Made by a program: the position numbers and the translations under genes
Source: Saprospiraceae bacterium
GTDB lineage: Bacteria; Bacteroidota; Bacteroidia; Chitinophagales; Saprospiraceae
DNA length: 64,000 bases
Assembly: GCA_016716335.1 (NCBI GenBank)
Contig: JADJWN010000003.1
Span: 62,001 to 126,000 of the forward strand
Direction: 5' to 3'
Shown: positions 19,060-27,538 of the stretch, one piece after another
Layout: every line of letters starts with the position of its first letter
Position numbering within the stretch: the first letter of the stretch is position 1
The notes under the pieces: generated by a model
What the model was told of the DNA's origin: nothing
Database searches by the model: none
Seen by the model: the letters and a program-made list of their open reading frames with translations, nothing else

Positions 19060-19868
19060 CAGGATTAACTTTCAGCGACAGTGCCGGTCTGGACAATATC
19101 ATAGAGCTCCGGAATATCGGACAATCCTACGATGGCGGCCAAAACTGGATTATTAAGAATCTGGACTTTCTGATAGAAGACAAGCCGGGGCAGGGTCAGT
19201 TTGTCGTGATACTGGGGATGTCAGGCAGCGGCAAATCCACCATTCTTCGATACATTGCCGGTCTCCAGAAACCCACTGAAGGTCAGGTTTTTATACATGG
19301 AAAACCACTCGATGAGAGGTCCAGAATAAGCATGGTGTTTCAGCAATATTCTTCCCTGCCGTGGATGACAGTACTGGAAAATGTAGGTCTGGCACTTTCC
19401 TATCAGGGAGTGCCCAAAAAGGAGAGGGATGAAAGAGCTATGGAAATGATCAAAATCACCGGTCTGGAAGGGCATGAACACAAATATGCCATGTATCCCA
19501 CCTTGTCTGGCGGACAACTTCAGAGGGTGGCTATAGCCCGAAGCCTTATTGCCAATCCTGAAATCCTGCTGATGGATGAACCTTTCGGAGCTTTGGATAT
19601 CAAGACACGTATCCAGATGCAGGAATTACTGCTTCAGCTTTGGGACAGATTTCATTCGACGGTAATATTTGTGACGCATGATATCTCAGAGGCAGTATAT
19701 CTGGGGGATGATATTTATATTATGAAATATGCCCCTTCCTGTTTTGTGGAGCATATCAAAGTAGACCTGCCCTTGCACAGAACATGGGAAACCAAAAGAG
19801 ACCCTCATTTCACCCAATTGGTACATCATGTGGAAGACACCATGATGCGGGTAAGTGGCCTGAGGTAA
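19056..19868 (+). CDS. ABC transporter ATP-binding protein, NitT/TauT family
   Basis: A 270-residue nucleotide-binding subunit powering the upstream permease. Walker A GMSGSGKST, Q-loop (MVFQQYSSLPWMTV), signature LSGGQLQRVAIARSL, Walker B ILLMDEPFGALD and the switch His (VIFVTHDISEAVYLGD) are all intact. It is the last gene of the cluster and ends six bases before the convergent metallo-hydrolase gene, with no clear terminator between them. Confidence 0.93.
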   Translation: MTGLTFSDSAGLDNIIELRNIGQSYDGGQNWIIKNLDFLIEDKPGQGQFVVILGMSGSGKSTILRYIAGLQKPTEGQVFIHGKPLDERSRISMVFQQYSSLPWMTVLENVGLALSYQGVPKKERDERAMEMIKITGLEGHEHKYAMYPTLSGGQLQRVAIARSLIANPEILLMDEPFGALDIKTRIQMQELLLQLWDRFHSTVIFVTHDISEAVYLGDDIYIMKYAPSCFVEHIKVDLPLHRTWETKRDPHFTQLVHHVEDTMMRVSGLR

Positions 19869-19874
19869 AATGCT

Positions 19875-20723
19875 CTACATCAGATCTTCCACAGACATTA
19901 CCTGACCAAATGCGAATCTTCCGCCATCGGATTTGGCAAGACTGCCGCAGGCTACATCATAATCATGTTCGAAAAACAGGTAGTGCCTGTCTGTCATCAT
20001 TTCGTACAATTCTGCTTTTTCCTTCAGAGTCTCCAGCGGTCTTACATCGTAGGACATGATATAAGGCATCGGAATGTGGTGTCTTGAGGGTAAAAGATCA
20101 GCTGCATAAATCAAGGTATTTCCGGAAGGCAGCTCAATAAACGGGACCATCATGGCATGCGTATGTCCATAAACAAATCTTAGCGTGATAAAATCATTGA
20201 ATCGTACTCCCTGCTCTATATCAATGAATTTCAGTACGCCCTGTTCTCTGAGCGGGACAAAGTTTTCTTTCAGAAATGATGCCGATTCTCTGGCATTGGG
20301 ATGATATGCCCATTCATAATGCGCTTCGTTACTCCAGTACACTGCATTGGGGAATGTGGGATAAAGCCTGCCGGAGCTATCCATACTTACAGCTCCTCCC
20401 ACATGATCAAAGTGAAAATGAGTAATCAGTACATCCGTGATATCCTCTACACCCAATCCCAAGGGTGAGAGTAATGTATCAAAGCTCTGATCATCATGTG
20501 GATAAAAATGTTTTCTGAATTTTTCGTCCTGCTTCTTACCTACGCCGGTATCTATGAGTATTTTACGGTTGCCCTCCTCTATCAGCAGACAGCGAAGTGA
20601 CCAGGTACAAAGGTTTTCTTCATCGGCAGGGTGGAGTTTTTGCCACATCCGTTTAGGCACCACTCCAAACATCGCACCACCATCCAGTTTGAACTTTCCT
20701 GTATTCAATATATGTAACTTCAT
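19875..20723 (-). CDS. Metallo-beta-lactamase-fold hydrolase (AHL-lactonase-like)
   Basis: A 282-residue cytosolic MBL-fold protein without a signal peptide. The zinc motif reads THFHFDHVGG, preceded by ILIDTGVG and followed by YGHTHAMMVPFIELP and YAADLLPSRHH, so the two-metal site appears complete. The N-terminus (LHILNTGKFKLDGGAMFG) is the usual opening of AHL-lactonase-like and uncharacterised Bacteroidota MBL proteins. The substrate cannot be set from sequence. It follows ribH by 21 bp on the same strand. Confidence 0.85.
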   Translation of the reverse strand: MKLHILNTGKFKLDGGAMFGVVPKRMWQKLHPADEENLCTWSLRCLLIEEGNRKILIDTGVGKKQDEKFRKHFYPHDDQSFDTLLSPLGLGVEDITDVLITHFHFDHVGGAVSMDSSGRLYPTFPNAVYWSNEAHYEWAYHPNARESASFLKENFVPLREQGVLKFIDIEQGVRFNDFITLRFVYGHTHAMMVPFIELPSGNTLIYAADLLPSRHHIPMPYIMSYDVRPLETLKEKAELYEMMTDRHYLFFEHDYDVACGSLAKSDGGRFAFGQVMSVEDLM

Positions 20724-20744
20724 ACTACTGCTGATTCTTTTTGA

Positions 20745-21263
20745 TTAACTGAAACCAATGTGTTTTTTTTCTTTTTTTAGCTGTTGTTCCAAAGCAATCA
20801 TCTTCAGTGCCGTCATGGCTGCTTCCACCCCTTTGTTGCCGTGCTTACCACCGGCTCTGTCCTTTGCCTGCTGCATATCGTTGGGTGTCAGTACGCCGAA
20901 GATGACAGGTTTTCCGGAGGCAAGCCCCAGTGACATGATGCCATGTGCTACGGAAATGCTGATGTATTCGTCATGTTTGGTTTCTCCTTTGATGACACAT
21001 CCGATGCACACTACTGCTGCGGGATTTTCTTTGGACAGTATCCATTTTGCACCGAGTACCAGCTCAAATGCACCCGGCACTCTTTCAGTTATGATATTTT
21101 CAGGGGTTATACCGTGATCTGTCAGAGTTTGCCTGCAGGCTTCCTCCATGGCAAATGTGATTTCCTGATTCCATTCCGAAGTGACTAATGCAATTTTTAT
21201 TTTTTCTGGTGCTTGTACGGAGACAGCATCTCTGGAGGATAAATTTTTATCTTTACTGGACAT
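20745..21263 (-). CDS. ribH: 6,7-dimethyl-8-ribityllumazine synthase
   Basis: The penultimate riboflavin enzyme, condensing 5-amino-6-ribitylaminouracil with dihydroxybutanone phosphate. It has 172 residues with a short N-terminal extension. Motifs: ALVTSEWNQEIT, VPGAFELVLGAKW, CVIKGETKHDEYIS (catalytic His), GVLTPNDMQQAKDRAGG and KGVEAAMTALKM. The partner riboflavin synthase lies separately near 55.3 kb. It is preceded by the terminator of the TPR gene, so it probably has its own promoter, which was not identified. Confidence 0.95.
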   Translation of the reverse strand: MSSKDKNLSSRDAVSVQAPEKIKIALVTSEWNQEITFAMEEACRQTLTDHGITPENIITERVPGAFELVLGAKWILSKENPAAVVCIGCVIKGETKHDEYISISVAHGIMSLGLASGKPVIFGVLTPNDMQQAKDRAGGKHGNKGVEAAMTALKMIALEQQLKKEKKHIGFS

Positions 21264-21281
21264 AGGGTATCATATAAATGA

Positions 21282-21315
21282 AAAAGGCAGAATTTAAACT
21301 CAAATTCTGCCTTTT
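21282..21315 (-). terminator. Rho-independent terminator after the TPR gene
   Basis: A perfect 14-bp stem (AAAAGGCAGAATTT at 21282-21295 with 21302-21315) and a 6-nt loop, flanked by A/T runs on both sides. Located 22 bp beyond the TPR stop and 19 bp ahead of the ribH start. Confidence 0.85.
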
Positions 21316-21336
21316 AGGTTTAAGTAATCAATTGGG

Positions 21337-22053
21337 TTATTGGAATCTTTCGATGTATTTTTCTGCTTCACGGCTTTCCTGAGATTCAGGAAAATCTTTT
21401 TTGATTTTCTGGAAGTACTCCAATGCTTCTTTTTCCTGTCCCTGTGCATAGTGCCACATGGCTAGCTTGTTCAGGTAGTAAGGTGTAAGGACATCATTTG
21501 CTTTACCTGACACCGCTTTTTTGTAATGGCTGAGTGCTTTGTCATTATTGCCCAATTCAGCATAGGCATCACCCAATGCACCGGCTTTAGTGATGGATGT
21601 CACTTCATCTTTGGCGCTGTAATCCTCCAGATAATCTACAGCTTCCTGATATTTGCCGAGATTGAGGTAACATATTCCGGCATAGTATTTGGCCAGGTTG
21701 GCAGTCTTTGTACCGCTGTAGTTGTTGATGATATCCAGAAAACCTTCAAAACCACCACCCGGATTCTCCAATGCCAATGCAAAGGAATCCTGAGCAAATT
21801 GCGTCTCTGCTTTATAAATCGCAGCTACCGCACTTTTTTCCCTGGGTGCTATATACAAATACTTATATCCGAAGTAGAGCAGTGCGATAAGGGCAATTGC
21901 TCCGGTTACATAGCTTATAGTTTTTTGATTTTCTTCCAGAAATTCTTCAGAGGTGATTTTCGAAAACCAACTCTGTGTGGCATTTCCACTGATCTCCTGT
22001 GCTTCTACTACCACATCTGCTTCCGTATTCGTCTTTCCTTTTCTTTGTGCCAT
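21337..22053 (-). CDS. Membrane-anchored tetratricopeptide-repeat protein (YfgM-like)
   Basis: A 238-residue protein starting MAQRKGKTN at 22053; this start is preferred to a TTG at 22083 because the latter lies inside the promoter. A single hydrophobic helix (about residues 55-75, SYVTGAIALIALLYFGYKYL) follows a charged cytosolic segment. The periplasmic part has TPR units (LAKYYAGICYLNLGKYQEAV, GDAYAELGNNDKALSHYKKA, KLAMWHYAQGQEKEALEYF), ending in a short acidic helix. A role as periplasmic chaperone or scaffold is inferred from YfgM-type architecture. It has a clear promoter and terminator, so it is monocistronic. Confidence 0.85.
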   Translation of the reverse strand: MAQRKGKTNTEADVVVEAQEISGNATQSWFSKITSEEFLEENQKTISYVTGAIALIALLYFGYKYLYIAPREKSAVAAIYKAETQFAQDSFALALENPGGGFEGFLDIINNYSGTKTANLAKYYAGICYLNLGKYQEAVDYLEDYSAKDEVTSITKAGALGDAYAELGNNDKALSHYKKAVSGKANDVLTPYYLNKLAMWHYAQGQEKEALEYFQKIKKDFPESQESREAEKYIERFQ

Positions 22054-22080
22054 ATTTAAAGCCTTCTTTAAAAATTTGCG

Positions 22081-22109
22081 CAAAAATAGTAATTCTGTAA
22101 TACTTTCAA
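22081..22109 (-). promoter_or_regulatory. Promoter of the TPR gene
   Basis: On the minus strand TTG (22109-22107), an 18-bp spacer and a perfect TAnnTTTG box (TATTTTTG, 22088-22081), about 28 bp ahead of the ATG at 22053. Confidence 0.55.
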
Positions 22110-22177
22110 TGTTTTTGACACGATTTATATATTCATGATTTTTATATTGGAAATATTTTCTCCGTTAGATGAATGAC

Positions 22178-22210
22178 AAAAGCCGGTAAGATATGATCTG
22201 ACCGGCTTTT
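22178..22210 (-). terminator. Rho-independent terminator after pdhA
   Basis: A perfect 10-bp stem AAAAGCCGGT (22178-22187) with ACCGGCTTTT (22201-22210) and a 13-nt loop. T-runs occur on both strands; it lies 60 bp beyond the pdhA stop. Confidence 0.8.
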
Positions 22211-22269
22211 TTGAAACTTCAGTTTAAGTCAATAGGAGTTATGAAACCTGCAACTGTTGAACTGTCAAT

Positions 22270-23304
22270 TTAATCAGTGATAAACGGATAGTCCGGCTGG
22301 ACATAATTGTCTTCATACAGCTCTGAGGGCAGCGGATAATCAGATTTTTCTGCAAAATCCATGGCCTGATCTATTTCAAGGTCTATGGCATCTATGATTT
22401 GCTGAATTTCAGCCTGTGTGGCGATACCCTGAGACAACATTTTGTCCTGAATCATAAAAACCGGATCTTTTTCCTTGTAGGCTTCAAGCTCTTCTTTGGT
22501 ACGGTATTTTGCCGGATCTGATACAGAGTGACCACGGTATCTGTAAGTTTTTATTTCAAGGTAATAAGGACCTTTACCGGCTCTGATGTGTTCGGCTGCT
22601 CTGAGCAGGGCTTCATGTACTGCTTCAGGATCCATACCATCTACAGGCTCACTTGGCATATCAAATGCCAGACCAATTTTATACAGGTCATGCACATTGG
22701 AGGTACGCTCTACGGAGGTACCCATGGCATATTTGTTGTTTTCACAGATGTAAAGCACCGGCAGCTTCCATGTCATCGCCATATTAAAGGATTCGTACAG
22801 CGCTCCCTGCCTTGCAGCACCATCTCCAAACATAGTCACACAAAGTAAATCGGTACCCCTGTATTTTTCTGCAAAAGCGATGCCTGTACCTATCGGAATC
22901 TGAGCACCTACGATACCGTTTCCACCGAAATAATTGTGTGCGGCAGAGAAAAAATGCATACTCCCGCCTTTTCCCTTAACACAGCCGGTAGCCTTACCAT
23001 ACAATTCTGCCATGCAGGAATTGGAGTCCATTCCTCTTGCCAGGGCTACTCCATGCTGCCGGTATGCTGTCACCAGTTTGTCTTCAGGTCTAATCCCTGT
23101 GGCAAGACCTGCGGCGATAGCTTCCTGGCCAATATATACATGGCAGAAACCCCTTATTTTTTGTTGTGAATATGCAAAGAGAGTCTTCTCTTCAAATCTT
23201 CTTACCCGGTACATCACTTCAAACCACCGGAGGTACATATTTTTGTCATATTTGCTTTTGGCTTTCTTTGATGATGATACTTTTTTTTCCAATACTTCTG
23301 CCAT
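22270..23304 (-). CDS. pdhA: Pyruvate dehydrogenase E1 component, alpha subunit
   Basis: ThDP-dependent E1 alpha subunit that decarboxylates pyruvate for acetyl-CoA synthesis; 344 residues. The ThDP motif runs from GDGAARQGALYESFNMA to the ending NN (YICENNKYAMGTS). Family signatures YRQHGVALARGMDS, GKGGSMHFFSAAHNYFGG and YRGHSVSDPAKYRTKEE (phosphorylation-loop region) are intact. The beta subunit and E2 are not in the window, so the complex is split on this chromosome. An N-terminal Lys/Ser-rich extension (VSSSKKAKSKYDK) is unremarkable. A near-consensus TATTTTTA box precedes the start. Confidence 0.95.
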   Translation of the reverse strand: MAEVLEKKVSSSKKAKSKYDKNMYLRWFEVMYRVRRFEEKTLFAYSQQKIRGFCHVYIGQEAIAAGLATGIRPEDKLVTAYRQHGVALARGMDSNSCMAELYGKATGCVKGKGGSMHFFSAAHNYFGGNGIVGAQIPIGTGIAFAEKYRGTDLLCVTMFGDGAARQGALYESFNMAMTWKLPVLYICENNKYAMGTSVERTSNVHDLYKIGLAFDMPSEPVDGMDPEAVHEALLRAAEHIRAGKGPYYLEIKTYRYRGHSVSDPAKYRTKEELEAYKEKDPVFMIQDKMLSQGIATQAEIQQIIDAIDLEIDQAMDFAEKSDYPLPSELYEDNYVQPDYPFITD

Positions 23305-23391
23305 GGCTATATCTTTTTGAAGCGTAAAAATACATTTTCCCTTATAAATGTGACGAACATCAGGAATGTTTATCCCTTTAGGGAATAAATT

Positions 23392-24270
23392 TTATGCACT
23401 GAACTGCCTGATAAGTCCCAGAGTACGCAAGACTCCGGGTTTATAGGATAATCCAAAAAGATTCAAATGTACCAGTTCATAGTACAGTTGGTATAATTCG
23501 ATCTTGATATTATAGAAATCTGCCGGCGGTATGACACTGTGATAAGCCTGATAAAATGAAGGTCCGAATCCGCCGAAAAGCTTACTCATGGCAATGTCCA
23601 CAAGTCCGTCTCCGTAATAAACTGATGGATCTATGAAAAATGCTTCTTTTTGTCGTGAGTAAAGGATATTTCCTCCCCACAGGTCACCATGCAGGAGTAC
23701 GGGTCTGACATCGCTCAGACAGAGGCTGAGGTAATCTGACCAATTATTTGTTTCCGGAATTTCCGTTTTTTTCAGCAAACCCTTTTTTTCAGCAAGTTGT
23801 AACTGGGGATGAAGTCTGTTTTTGTAATAGAAATCCGCCCAGACAGGATTTCGATCATTGGACTGTGGCAAAGGGCCGATATAGTTGTCTTCATGCCAGC
23901 CAAACATATCATAAGTCCGCGAATGAAGCCCGGCAAGCGAAAGTCCTGCCATATATTCAGCTTCAGGATCACCCGGACCGGTTTCAATATATTCTGTCAG
24001 CAGCATTGCAAGATTATCCTGCCATCTGTGAAATTTTATCCCGGGAATTTTTATGGTTTCTGTGACCTTCAAAGCATAAAGGCCTTTCAACTCGGCATCC
24101 AGCATGGATATCCCGAGATCATTGGTATAAAATTTCAAAAAATATCGCTCATCACCTTCAAAAACCACAGCTTTTCCTCCCTCTGCATTTTGCTCTACAA
24201 ACCGGAGCACAGGCTTGCTGAATTGACCAGATTCCTTCAGACTGCCTTTTATCAGCTGCTCAACACTCAT
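23392..24270 (-). CDS. Fructosamine kinase family protein
   Basis: A 292-residue cytosolic protein of the FN3K/aminoglycoside phosphotransferase fold, which phosphorylates ketosamines so that sugar adducts fall off glycated proteins. The catalytic segment HGDLWGGNILYS and metal-binding FIDPSVYYGDGLVDIAMSKLFGG are typical, and the N-lobe has YFLKFYTNDLG. The C-terminus (LYYELVHLNLFG) also matches. The bacterial substrate is unproven. It is followed by two small envelope genes on the same strand. Confidence 0.9.
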   Translation of the reverse strand: MSVEQLIKGSLKESGQFSKPVLRFVEQNAEGGKAVVFEGDERYFLKFYTNDLGISMLDAELKGLYALKVTETIKIPGIKFHRWQDNLAMLLTEYIETGPGDPEAEYMAGLSLAGLHSRTYDMFGWHEDNYIGPLPQSNDRNPVWADFYYKNRLHPQLQLAEKKGLLKKTEIPETNNWSDYLSLCLSDVRPVLLHGDLWGGNILYSRQKEAFFIDPSVYYGDGLVDIAMSKLFGGFGPSFYQAYHSVIPPADFYNIKIELYQLYYELVHLNLFGLSYKPGVLRTLGLIRQFSA

Positions 24271-24319
24271 TAGCTCAAGGTTTTGACGGAAGTATGGGTG
24301 AGGTGATTATTAAATTAAA

Positions 24320-24607
24320 TCAGCCAAATAATCCTACTGCAAGTTCGGCCCAAATCAGCAGAAAAACCACTATCAATATCAAACTCGCAAACCATCTGTA
24401 TTTTGCAATCTTAATACGCAGGATACCAAACAGATGAACCACACCGGCACTAAACAGCATCAATCCGGCTACCAGAAAGTCTGAACCTGTCCACTGAACT
24501 TCATCTGTAAATTTCATGGCTGCAAAGGGTATAAGCAACAAAGACAAAACAGCCACAAACAGGTATGTGAGTTTTTTTAAAACAATTGAACTATTATCTG
24601 GAATCAT
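24320..24607 (-). CDS. Small three-helix membrane protein, unknown function
   Basis: 95 residues with three hydrophobic helices: about 11-30 (LTYLFVAVLSLLLIPFAAM), 43-62 (LVAGLMLFSAGVVHLFGIL) and 71-92 (FASLILIVVFLLIWAELAVG). The charge pattern fits an inner-membrane protein of the type often annotated as hypothetical in Bacteroidota. No functional motif is visible. It lies between the fructosamine kinase and a small secreted protein, all on the minus strand. Confidence 0.7.
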   Translation of the reverse strand: MIPDNSSIVLKKLTYLFVAVLSLLLIPFAAMKFTDEVQWTGSDFLVAGLMLFSAGVVHLFGILRIKIAKYRWFASLILIVVFLLIWAELAVGLFG

Positions 24608-24716
24608 GGGGATACAATCATGTTTGGATGATAAATCAAGAACGAAATTACTGCCAAAGTATTATGAATCACCCAAAATTTGATGAACTTGAAAAACTAT
24701 CTTTTTATGCTGCAAT

Positions 24717-25112
24717 TTAATCAGGCGGAGCAGCAGGTTGAAAAGACAAATTTTTCAAAAGTAGTGTCAGATTGCCTGATCTGCTCCCTGAACTATCCTG
24801 AAAATACTGGGTATGTATCAGCTCATATCCAGAGTAGGTGAGAAAATTTAATACGTCCACATTGCTGTTGAATTCTGCATCACTACCATCAGATTCTTTC
24901 AGTATACAGGTCTTTCTGCCTCTGTTTTCCTGACCATAATCTATAAACATAATGACTTTTCGGGATAAAAATTTGTTGCAAATCTGTACTTCAATGAAGG
25001 GCACCTGAAGATCATAAAAATTTTTGTCGTTAACGAGGTAGGTCTTACCGGATTGTCCCATGACTGAGAATGCTGCGGTGAATGCTAAAAGCAGTTGTAC
25101 AAATTTTACCAT
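24717..25112 (-). CDS. Small secreted protein, unknown function
   Basis: 131 residues with a clear signal peptide (MVKFVQLLLAFTAAFSVMGQ). The mature part is about 110 residues of mixed character (LVNDKNFYDLQVPFIEVQI, VIMFIDYGQENRGRK) with one central Cys pair. The C-terminus (LKNLSFQPAAPPD) is not a T9SS sorting domain. No family is recognised; no transmembrane segment follows the signal. The upstream neighbour is the divergent sodium symporter gene. Confidence 0.7.
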   Translation of the reverse strand: MVKFVQLLLAFTAAFSVMGQSGKTYLVNDKNFYDLQVPFIEVQICNKFLSRKVIMFIDYGQENRGRKTCILKESDGSDAEFNSNVDVLNFLTYSGYELIHTQYFQDSSGSRSGNLTLLLKNLSFQPAAPPD

Positions 25113-25303
25113 AATGATTTTTTGAAATAAAATTAGGGGCCACCGGGACTTGATATGTTTAAGAAAATGATAAAGTTATCCTATTAATTTCTGAATATCC
25201 ATGTAAAACATGCAAGTGAAATTGAATTTCAAAAGTCATGAGTAAGGCTCCTGATTTCCGGCTCAGAGAAAAATCTTCTATCTTTAGCGCAAATAACAGA
25301 GCA

Positions 25304-27079
25304 ATGCATTTGAGTACTTTGGATTGGGTGATTGTTGCGGGATTTTTTGCTGTGACCTTAGCGATTGGTCTTTCGATTTACAAAAAATCCGGGAGCAGCA
25401 ATGCAGAATATTTTCTGGGAGGAAGGAATATGCCCTGGTGGCTGCTTGGAGTGTCAATGGTGGCAACTACATTTTCTGCCGATACACCCAATCTGGTGAC
25501 AGACATTGTAAGAAACAACGGAGTAGCCGGCAACTGGGCATGGTGGGCATTTCTGCTTACAGGTATGCTCACGGTATTTGTATATGCAAGGCTTTGGCGG
25601 AGGTCCGGCATAACTACGGATCTCGAATTCTACGAACTCAGATACAGCGGAAAGCCAGCCAGATTTCTGAGAGCATTCAGGGCTTTATATCTGGGGGTGT
25701 TTTTTAATGTGGTTATCATGGCCACTGTGATGTTGGCAGGCATTAAAATAGCTGGAATTTTACTGGGTTTTACGGCTATGCAAACAGTGGTACTGGTATC
25801 TGTTGTGACAGTTTTGTACTCATCTCTGGGAGGCTTCAGAGGTGTGATTTTGACAGATTTTTTTCAGTTTTCTCTGGCTATGATTGGGATGGTGTGGGCT
25901 TGCGTTTACATAGTCGGCTTACCTGAGGTAGGAGGACTGAGTACCCTCCTGGAGCACCCTGCAGTACAGGGGAAGACCGGATTCTTACCTGATTTTAATG
26001 ATTCAAAACAATGGATTCCTTTGTTGTTCATACCCCTGGCTGTACAATGGTGGAGTGTATGGTATCCCGGATCGGAGCCGGGTGGTGGAGGCTATATCGC
26101 TCAAAGAATGCTGTCTGCCAGAAGCGAAAAACATGCAGTCTGGGCTACGCTGTTTTTTAATATAGCACATTATGCCCTCAGGCCCTGGCCGTGGATTTTA
26201 ATTGCCTTGGCTTCATTGGTTGTATTTCCGGATCTGCAGTCTATATCTACCCGGTTTCCTGCAATGAATCCGGAATTTATCAGGGATGATATTGCTTTTT
26301 CGGCCATGTTGTCCTATTTACCGTCAGGTTTGTTGGGACTGGTGATTGCTGCATTGATCGCTGCATTGATGTCCACATTGAGTACCCATCTCAATTGGGG
26401 ATCATCTTATGTGGTCAATGACTTTTATCAAAGATTCTTAAAGCCCGAAGCCACGCAAGCTGATATGGTATTGGTAGGAAGGTTATCCACTTTGATATTA
26501 ATGGTATTATCGGCTATCATAGCCTTATACCTTACCAATGCATTACAGGCATTCAATATCCTGTTGCAGATTGGTGCGGGTACGGGACTGTTGTTTATTC
26601 TCCGATGGTTTTGGTGGAGGATTAATGCCATCAGTGAAATAGTGGCAATGGTGGTTTCATTCGCCGTTGCGTTATTTATGGAGTTCTTAGTGAAAGATGT
26701 CTTGGCAAGTCATGAAAAATTGGTCATCGGTGTTGGGATAACAACGACTTCATGGATAACTGCTACATTGTTGACCGAAAGTACTGATCAATCCACTTTG
26801 ATTAAATTTTTCAATCTGATACGTCCGCACAGGCTGGGATGGAAGCCCATCGTTGAAGCCGGAATCAGGTCGGGAGAAATTGCTCCTGATGTACATTCAG
26901 GCAGCAGTCTGGCCACAGAAATACTGATGATGTTTCTCGGTTGCACATTAGTGTATGCGTTATTGTTCGGAACCGGATTTTTTATTTACGGTAACATTAT
27001 TGGGGGATTGACAGCCGGCATGATTTCCGTTTCTGTAACCGCCCTTCTTTACTTTTTGTGGAATCGAAAATATCACTGA
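25304..27079 (+). CDS. Sodium:solute symporter (SSS family)
   Basis: Inner-membrane transporter of about 590 residues with 13 or more hydrophobic helices, importing an unidentified solute with Na+. The start at 25304 (MHLSTLDWVIVAGFF) is chosen because it opens the first helix as in SSS proteins; an ATG at 25238 would add 22 residues spanning a promoter-like TATCTTTA. Family features are GGRNMPWWLLGVSMVATTFSADTP in the first helices, LYSSLGGFRGVILTDFFQF, and AALMSTLSTHLNWGSSYVVNDFY. The latter resembles the Bacteroidota SSS subgroup annotated as sodium-dependent transporters of sugars or glycosides; the substrate is not fixed. Confidence 0.9.
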   Translation: MHLSTLDWVIVAGFFAVTLAIGLSIYKKSGSSNAEYFLGGRNMPWWLLGVSMVATTFSADTPNLVTDIVRNNGVAGNWAWWAFLLTGMLTVFVYARLWRRSGITTDLEFYELRYSGKPARFLRAFRALYLGVFFNVVIMATVMLAGIKIAGILLGFTAMQTVVLVSVVTVLYSSLGGFRGVILTDFFQFSLAMIGMVWACVYIVGLPEVGGLSTLLEHPAVQGKTGFLPDFNDSKQWIPLLFIPLAVQWWSVWYPGSEPGGGGYIAQRMLSARSEKHAVWATLFFNIAHYALRPWPWILIALASLVVFPDLQSISTRFPAMNPEFIRDDIAFSAMLSYLPSGLLGLVIAALIAALMSTLSTHLNWGSSYVVNDFYQRFLKPEATQADMVLVGRLSTLILMVLSAIIALYLTNALQAFNILLQIGAGTGLLFILRWFWWRINAISEIVAMVVSFAVALFMEFLVKDVLASHEKLVIGVGITTTSWITATLLTESTDQSTLIKFFNLIRPHRLGWKPIVEAGIRSGEIAPDVHSGSSLATEILMMFLGCTLVYALLFGTGFFIYGNIIGGLTAGMISVSVTALLYFLWNRKYH

Positions 27080-27133
27080 CTTTGTCAGAAGTTGTTGGAA
27101 TGTTTTAGACTCAATAGCCTGAAAAAATACCGG

Positions 27134-27253
27134 TCATACGGATGCCCAGATTGGTGTAAATATCTTGTAGGTGGACTTTTGGGTACACTCATCTTTGGTG
27201 CAGGATATCATTATCCCTGTGAGAAAGACAATAAAAAAGATTAATTTTTTCAT
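27134..27253 (-). pseudogene. Truncated lipoprotein, N-terminal remnant resembling LVIVD-repeat proteins
   Basis: A 39-codon frame: MKKLIFFIVFLTGIMISC signal with lipobox, then TKDECTQKSTYKIFTPIW and a TGA stop. The segment after the lipid Cys (C..C....Y....P) is the characteristic opening of Bacteroidota lipoproteins with LVIVD beta-propeller repeats, but the propeller is absent; beyond the stop lies the convergent symporter gene. It looks like the leftover start of a deleted gene. It could also be a genuine tiny lipoprotein. The Kazal lipoprotein lies 64 bp upstream. Confidence 0.4.
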
Positions 27254-27316
27254 ACTGGTGAATTATTTTATGATTTCAGAATTTTTGTGCTGAGTGTTTT
27301 CTCCGGGGAGATCAGA

Positions 27317-27538
27317 TTACTTGCATTCCCCTTTTACAAAATCAGTGATTCCGGCACAATTGGCATGACAGGCATTGCCATAGGTTTTATTATTGCATCC
27401 GCATACCGGATCGTACTGTTCAGTACAAAAGCAATCAGTTTTGGGATTTTCCCTGCATTCATCCTTTTTGCAGGATAAAAAGGATGTGAGGAGCAGCAGA
27501 ATCGTGGAGATTTGAATTGATATTAACAGCAAACGCAT
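27317..27538 (-). CDS. Kazal-type protease-inhibitor-like lipoprotein
   Basis: 73 residues: a lipoprotein signal (MRLLLISIQISTILLLLTSFLSC) and then one Kazal-like domain with six cysteines (CFCTEQYDPVCGCNNKTYGN, ACHANCAGI, final GEC). The pattern C-PVCGCNNKTYGNAC-C is the Kazal signature, seen in small bacterial lipoproteins. It would sit in a membrane facing the periplasm or cell surface and may inhibit serine proteases; the target is unknown. No linked protease gene is adjacent. Confidence 0.8.
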   Translation of the reverse strand: MRLLLISIQISTILLLLTSFLSCKKDECRENPKTDCFCTEQYDPVCGCNNKTYGNACHANCAGITDFVKGECK

